The notes under the pieces are model-generated. The model did no database searches and was not told where the DNA came from. It worked only from the letters and a program-made list of their open reading frames with translations. From positions 140,099 to 204,098 of the forward strand of contig CALBNS010000040.1 of assembly GCA_937896665.1 (NCBI GenBank): a DNA stretch of 64,000 bases, written 5' to 3'. A program made the translations under genes and the position numbers. The number at the start of each line of letters is the position of its first letter. Position 1 is the first letter of the stretch. The DNA is from an uncultured Clostridia bacterium. Lineage in GTDB: Bacteria > Bacillota > Clostridia > Lachnospirales > Lachnospiraceae. Shown here one piece after another: positions 60,333 to 64,000 of the stretch.

Positions 60333-60983
60333 CTTTTTTTCAATCATTTCATGCAGTTTTGCAAGTGCATCACTCATGCCTCCTACTGCATCAATTATGC
60401 CTTCTTTTACTGTTTCTTCCCCCTCTAAAAGAGTGCCCACATCTTTAACTAGCTGAGTCGAATCCAACATTAATTCTTCCACTCTTTCCTGACTGATTTT
60501 AGAATGTTCGGAAATAAACCGTGTTATCCTATCCTGCGTGCGTACCATATTCTGATAGCTTTGCCGTACACCTATAAACATTCCGGTAGAGCGAACAGGA
60601 TGTATAATCATGGTTCCACTCGGTACAATAAAAGAATAATCTGCCGACACTGCAAGTGGACCGCCAATGGAATGACTTCCGCCTAACACCAGTGACACAG
60701 TCGGTTTACTAAGTGAGGCAATCATTTCTGCAATTGCAAGCCCTGCTTCCACATCCCCACCAAGCGTGTTTAATAATATAAGCAAACCTTCAATTTCCTC
60801 ATTGTCTTCGATTTCAGCTAACTTAGGTAATATATGTTCATATTTCGTCGCTTTTGTGTTTCCCGATGCTGCTTCATGCCCTTCAATTTCTCCAATAATT
60901 GTTAATAATTGAATGCGATGGTGCTTGGAATTATTCGATAACTCCAGACTACCAGTTTCCTTGATTTCTTCTGATTTTTCCAT
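60324..60983 (-). CDS. tepA: TepA-like ClpP-family serine protease
   Basis: A 219-residue ClpP/crotonase-fold protein. The catalytic Ser lies in LGGSHSIGGPLAVSAD and the His in MIIHPVRSTG; LLNTLGGDVEAGLAIAEMI forms the substrate groove. B. subtilis TepA (YmfB), next to spoIIIE, degrades small acid-soluble spore proteins during germination or assists secretion. It lacks a signal peptide and so should be cytoplasmic. The second ATG, 7 bases after AAGGTG, was chosen over one two codons earlier. Confidence 0.82.
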   Translation of the reverse strand: MEKSEEIKETGSLELSNNSKHHRIQLLTIIGEIEGHEAASGNTKATKYEHILPKLAEIEDNEEIEGLLILLNTLGGDVEAGLAIAEMIASLSKPTVSLVLGGSHSIGGPLAVSADYSFIVPSGTMIIHPVRSTGMFIGVRQSYQNMVRTQDRITRFISEHSKISQERVEELMLDSTQLVKDVGTLLEGEETVKEGIIDAVGGMSDALAKLHEMIEKKMT

Positions 60984-61040
60984 ATGCATACACCTTTCGT
61001 TTTCTGTTTAGTGTGTCATGATATAAGAAAAATATACTTT

Positions 61041-61069
61041 AAGAAAAGGGGATATCTTCCGATATCCCC
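61041..61069 (-). terminator. Terminator of the yebC operon
   Basis: Minus-strand GGGGATATC, loop GGAA, GATATCCCC, then TTTTCTT. It follows the sulfhydrylase stop codon by 9 bases. Confidence 0.9.
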
Positions 61070-61077
61070 AACTCCTC

Positions 61078-62358
61078 TTATACATCAGCCATTGCCTGTT
61101 CCAAATCTGCAATAATATCCTCTGCATTTTCAATACCTACACTAAAACGGATTAAATCCGGCTGAACGCCTGCTTCTATTAATTCCTGATTGTTCATCTG
61201 ACGGTGAGTGTGACTTGCCGGATGAAGCACACAGCTTCTTGCATCTGCGACATGTGTTACAATCGCAATCATCTTCAGATTATCCATCATTTTTACTGCT
61301 GCGTCACGTCCGCCCTTTAGACCAAATGTGATAACACCACATGTACCGTTCGGCATGTATTTCTGTGCTAAATCATAATATTTGTCGCCTTCCATCATTG
61401 AGCAGTTTACCCAGGCTACTCTTTCATGGTTTTTCAGGTACTCTGCGGCTTTCAAGGCATTTTCACAATGTCTTGGTACTCTCAAATGCAAGGTTTCAAG
61501 TCCGATATTTAACAAAAATGCATTCTGTGGAGACTGGATAGAACCTAAATCTCTCATCATCTGCGCAGTTGCTTTTGTAATAAATGCACCTTTTCCAAAA
61601 CGCTGCGTATATACCAGTCCGTGATAAGTCTCATCTGGAGTTGTAAGACCCGGAAACTTATCTGCATGTGCTTCCCAATCAAAATTACCACTGTCTACAA
61701 TACATCCACCTACTGCTGCTGCGTGTCCATCCATATATTTTGTAGTTGAATGCGTAACAATATCTGCTCCCCATTCGAATGGACGGCAGTTAATTGGTGT
61801 TGCAAATGTATTATCTACAATCAACGGTACACCATGTGCATGAGCCGCTTTTGCAAACTTTTCAATATCAAGTACAGTCAATGCCGGGTTGGCAATTGTC
61901 TCACCCACAACGGCTTTTGTATTATCCTGGAATGCTGCATTTAATTCTTCTTCACTGCAGTCAGGATCTACGAAAGTAGCACTGATTCCCATCTTGCGGA
62001 TTGTATGTGCATACAAGTTATATGTACCGCCATAAACAGCTGACGAACAGATGATATGATCACCTGCCGCTGCAATATTCATAATTGCATAAAAATTCGC
62101 CGCCTGACCGGAAGATGTCAACATTGCCGCTACTCCACCTTCCATGTCACAGATTTTAGCTGCTACTGCATCATTTGTCGGATTCTGAAGTCTTGTATAG
62201 AAATAACCAGAAGCTTCTAAGTCGAATAATTTTCCCATTTCATCGCTGTTTTCATATTTGAAAGTTGTACTCTGGTAAATCGGAAGAACACGAGGTTCCC
62301 CATTCTTCGGTGTGTAGCCTGACTGGATACATTTTGTTTCCATTCTATAATTGCTCAT
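61078..62358 (-). CDS. O-acetylhomoserine sulfhydrylase/aminocarboxypropyltransferase
   Basis: A 426-residue Cys/Met-metabolism PLP enzyme. Motifs are YTRLQNPTNDAVAAKI, LTSSGQAANFYAI, VDNTFATPINCRP and the PLP Lys in THSTTKYMDGHAAAVGG; SVGIENAEDIIADLEQA is near the end. It makes homocysteine from O-acetylhomoserine and sulfide (or methionine from methanethiol). Length and motifs favour this over cystathionine gamma-synthase. No SAM riboswitch or T-box lies ahead, because it is the third gene of the yebC unit. The ATG follows AGGAGG by 7 bases. Confidence 0.92.
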   Translation of the reverse strand: MSNYRMETKCIQSGYTPKNGEPRVLPIYQSTTFKYENSDEMGKLFDLEASGYFYTRLQNPTNDAVAAKICDMEGGVAAMLTSSGQAANFYAIMNIAAAGDHIICSSAVYGGTYNLYAHTIRKMGISATFVDPDCSEEELNAAFQDNTKAVVGETIANPALTVLDIEKFAKAAHAHGVPLIVDNTFATPINCRPFEWGADIVTHSTTKYMDGHAAAVGGCIVDSGNFDWEAHADKFPGLTTPDETYHGLVYTQRFGKGAFITKATAQMMRDLGSIQSPQNAFLLNIGLETLHLRVPRHCENALKAAEYLKNHERVAWVNCSMMEGDKYYDLAQKYMPNGTCGVITFGLKGGRDAAVKMMDNLKMIAIVTHVADARSCVLHPASHTHRQMNNQELIEAGVQPDLIRFSVGIENAEDIIADLEQAMADV

Positions 62359-62369
62359 ATCCATTCCTC

Positions 62370-63128
62370 CTATGAGTATAAATACTTTTTCTGTAGTTCA
62401 TAAACCATATCGGTATAAAGTTCTTTACACTTTTCTTTTTCATTCGCTTCAATCAGCCGGATACATGGTAATAAATAATCACTCCAAATTGCATCATAGA
62501 CTGTGGCACTGTCCTCTGACTGGTTAATGCGTTTCACAATCGTCGGTGCGATATTATAATATTCACGTACAATTTCTTTACCATGTCCTTCTTCCACCAG
62601 ATATTGATCACGATATTTCCTCAATATTTCTAATTCGTAACAATCGTCTGATTTTCCAAGACTTTGGCAGACTGCCGTTGTAATATAGCACAAACGCTCC
62701 TTAAAGCCACTTGTAATCTGTTCATATCCACTATTGCCGATATTCATATGAAATCTTTCGTTCCATACAGCCACCAGCTTATCACTGATTTTTTTGCCAA
62801 TTTCTGTATTCTCATAATTAAACATCGGAAGAATAAATATGACAAGCTTCATATTGTAATCAACAAAAATTGTCTCAAGCCTGTGCTTTGACTGTTTTCT
62901 GTCTATCTTTGTTTCTACATGATCTGGTATGTATGCTGCTATTTCTTCAATAAAAGCTTCCTTATCATCCGTATTCTCTGCCATCTCTTCTATCTTCATA
63001 AATACATCTTTGTATCGCCCATAAAATGCTTCAAATGTTTTAGGAAACTCTAACTTTGAGTATTTCATATCTCTGTCTGTCAGTTCATCAAACAAAGCTG
63101 CTAATCTTTCCTGTATATAAGCAGACAT
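62370..63128 (-). CDS. CFI-box protein of unknown function
   Basis: A 252-residue cytoplasmic protein without signal or membrane segment. The N-terminal 140 residues are helical and unrecognised. From about residue 146 the sequence CYITTAVCQSLG, then LEILRKYRDQYL, GKEIVREYYNIAPTIV follows the CFI-box (CFI-box-CTERM) pattern: a Cys-aromatic-Ile motif, an LRxxRD helix and a G..(V/I)xxYY..(S/A)P end. That domain usually decorates the C-terminus of diverse proteins and its role is unknown. The ATG follows GGGAGGAATAGG. It lies 1 base after yebC and 11 bases before the sulfhydrylase gene. Confidence 0.65.
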   Translation of the reverse strand: MSAYIQERLAALFDELTDRDMKYSKLEFPKTFEAFYGRYKDVFMKIEEMAENTDDKEAFIEEIAAYIPDHVETKIDRKQSKHRLETIFVDYNMKLVIFILPMFNYENTEIGKKISDKLVAVWNERFHMNIGNSGYEQITSGFKERLCYITTAVCQSLGKSDDCYELEILRKYRDQYLVEEGHGKEIVREYYNIAPTIVKRINQSEDSATVYDAIWSDYLLPCIRLIEANEKEKCKELYTDMVYELQKKYLYS

Positions 63129-63129
63129 C

Positions 63130-63861
63130 CTATTCCTCCCAATTATGATATACCTCTTGTACGTCGTCATCATCCTCTAACAAATTCAATGTTTTCTGGA
63201 TGCTCTTTAAGTCTTTCTCATCCGACAACTGAACCCATGTCTGTGGAATCATAGTTACTTCTGCACTTACCATAGGAATTCCGACCTCTTCTAATGCCAG
63301 ACGCACTTCACTGAATGAATCTGGATCTGTGAGAATCTCAAAACTATCCTCTTCTTCAACAAAATCTTCTGCACCTGCATCTAACGCAGTCATCATCAGC
63401 TCATCTGCATCCATATCGCACTCTTCTTTATCTACAATGATCTGTCCCCTTTTATCGAACATAAATGAAACACAACCCGGTGTTCCAACATTTCCATTTC
63501 CTTTTGTGAAAGCATTACGAACATTTGACGCTGTACGGTTTTTGTTATCTGTTAATGCATCTACGATAATTGCAATACCATTTGGTCCATATCCCTCATA
63601 TGTAATATGTTCATAGTTCGATGCATCTCCATCACCGGCAGCTTTTTTAATACTTCTGTCAATGTTATCATTTGGCATGTTATTTGCTTTTGCCTTTGCA
63701 ATCACATCACGCAGACGACTGTTATTTGCCGGGTCTGGTCCGCCGCCTTCCTTTACGGCTACTGCTAATTCTCTGCCAATCTTAGTAAAAATTTTGCCTT
63801 TTGCAGCATCATTTTTTTCCTTTTTATGTTTAATATTCGCAAATTTTGAATGTCCTGACAT
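63130..63861 (-). CDS. yebC: YebC/PmpR-family regulator
   Basis: A 243-residue YebC. It begins [30 protein letters not shown], and then [20 protein letters not shown]; the three-domain fold covers the length. Once seen as transcription factors, YebC proteins have recently been tied to translation of difficult sequences such as poly-Pro. The ATG follows AAAGAGGTATTAAAA. It is the first gene of yebC, the CFI-box gene and the sulfhydrylase. Confidence 0.95.
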   Translation of the reverse strand: MSGHSKFANIKHKKEKNDAAKGKIFTKIGRELAVAVKEGGGPDPANNSRLRDVIAKAKANNMPNDNIDRSIKKAAGDGDASNYEHITYEGYGPNGIAIIVDALTDNKNRTASNVRNAFTKGNGNVGTPGCVSFMFDKRGQIIVDKEECDMDADELMMTALDAGAEDFVEEEDSFEILTDPDSFSEVRLALEEVGIPMVSAEVTMIPQTWVQLSDEKDLKSIQKTLNLLEDDDDVQEVYHNWEE

Positions 63862-63900
63862 TTTTAATACCTCTTTTCGTTCTTTGTAAAATACTTACTT

Positions 63901-63929
63901 ATTCTAGCACTCTTTTTTAATTTTGTACA
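63901..63929 (-). promoter_or_regulatory. Promoter of the yebC operon
   Basis: Minus-strand TGTACA, 17-base spacer, TAGAAT preceded by TGC, about 40 bases before the yebC start. A second TTGACA lies further up at 63953-63958. The last 70 bases of the window show nothing else I can name. Confidence 0.55.
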
Positions 63930-64000
63930 GTTTTATTATTTATGTGTTTGTGTCAAGTAAACGTTGGCAACTTTTTCTTTGTTTTTCTCTCAAATGTTTT

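Noticed and set aside
62358..62370. SAM riboswitch or T-box before the sulfhydrylase gene
   Set aside because: Only 11 bases separate it from the preceding gene.
1..64000. CRISPR array, insertion sequence, tRNA or rRNA gene
   Set aside because: No regularly spaced repeats, transposase frames, cloverleaf-like segments or rRNA-like stretches were noticed on reading both strands.

Overview
The window reads as a chromosomal core segment of a low-GC, endospore-lineage Firmicute, most likely a Lachnospiraceae (Clostridia). The evidence is family content and gene order: mreBCD-PBP2-minCDE-rodA, yqfC-yqfD-phoH-ybeY, tepA next to an FtsK/SpoIIIE translocase, DUF4250, DUF4321 and DUF896 proteins, an NfnAB-type pair, and AGGAGG-type ribosome binding sites. 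Nearly every gene lies on the minus strand. Exceptions are a TtcA-like gene, a DUF378 gene and a capA/small-protein pair. I see no rRNA, tRNA, CRISPR array, insertion sequence or prophage, and no gene-free stretch over about 170 bases.

Layout, in window order. 1-3.7 kb: truncated GH25 lysozyme, fruK, dtd, TtcA-like gene, cytidylate-kinase-like gene. 3.7-9.6 kb: a co-directional cluster (radical SAM, HlyD-like membrane protein, yggS, sepF, ylmH, lspA, rluD). 9.7-20.5 kb: DUF378, then the cell-shape and division operon (DUF4321, radC, mreBCD, PBP2, minCDE, rodA, mgsA, D,D-carboxypeptidase lipoprotein). 20.6-30.3 kb: mismatch repair and tRNA modification (mutS, mutL, miaA) followed by a PLP enzyme and two flavoproteins. 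30.4-33.7 kb: a CmpB-type membrane protein, miaB, DUF4250, 5-formyl-THF cyclo-ligase, DUF896 and a BofC-like protein. 33.7-38.4 kb: sporulation/RNA-maturation operon (yqfC, yqfD, phoH, ybeY, SpoVB-like flippase). 38.5-43.4 kb: methyltransferase, YkgJ, DnaQ-like exonuclease and a TetM-like GTPase fused to a Rae1/YacP nuclease. 43.5-51.3 kb: mscL with a zinc ribbon, acyl-CoA ligase, capA with a miniature relative, Dabb protein, ThrE exporter, rlmH, DMT and ZIP transporters. 51.4-57.7 kb: redox and one-carbon metabolism (nfnAB, iron alcohol dehydrogenase, folD, fhs). 57.7-64 kb: ftsK/spoIIIE, tepA, O-acetylhomoserine sulfhydrylase, a CFI-box protein and yebC.

The most interesting object is the 888-residue protein at 38505-41171. 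It joins a complete TetM/EF-G-like ribosomal GTPase to what looks like a full-length Rae1 (YacP), the endonuclease that cuts mRNA in the ribosomal A site. Its neighbour yqfC seems to be expressed from a sigma-E-like promoter embedded in the terminator of the GTPase operon. Other points are an MscL ending in a zinc ribbon, a 56-residue miniature of CapA, a roughly 245-residue insertion in PBP2, an Asn in place of the usual Asp in the GH25 acidic motif, and an uncharacterised HlyD-like protein among division genes.

Many starts were moved downstream of the longest open frame because a Shine-Dalgarno sequence 5-9 bases ahead pointed to a later codon. Promoters are called by eye from -35/-10 matches and are the least certain entries.
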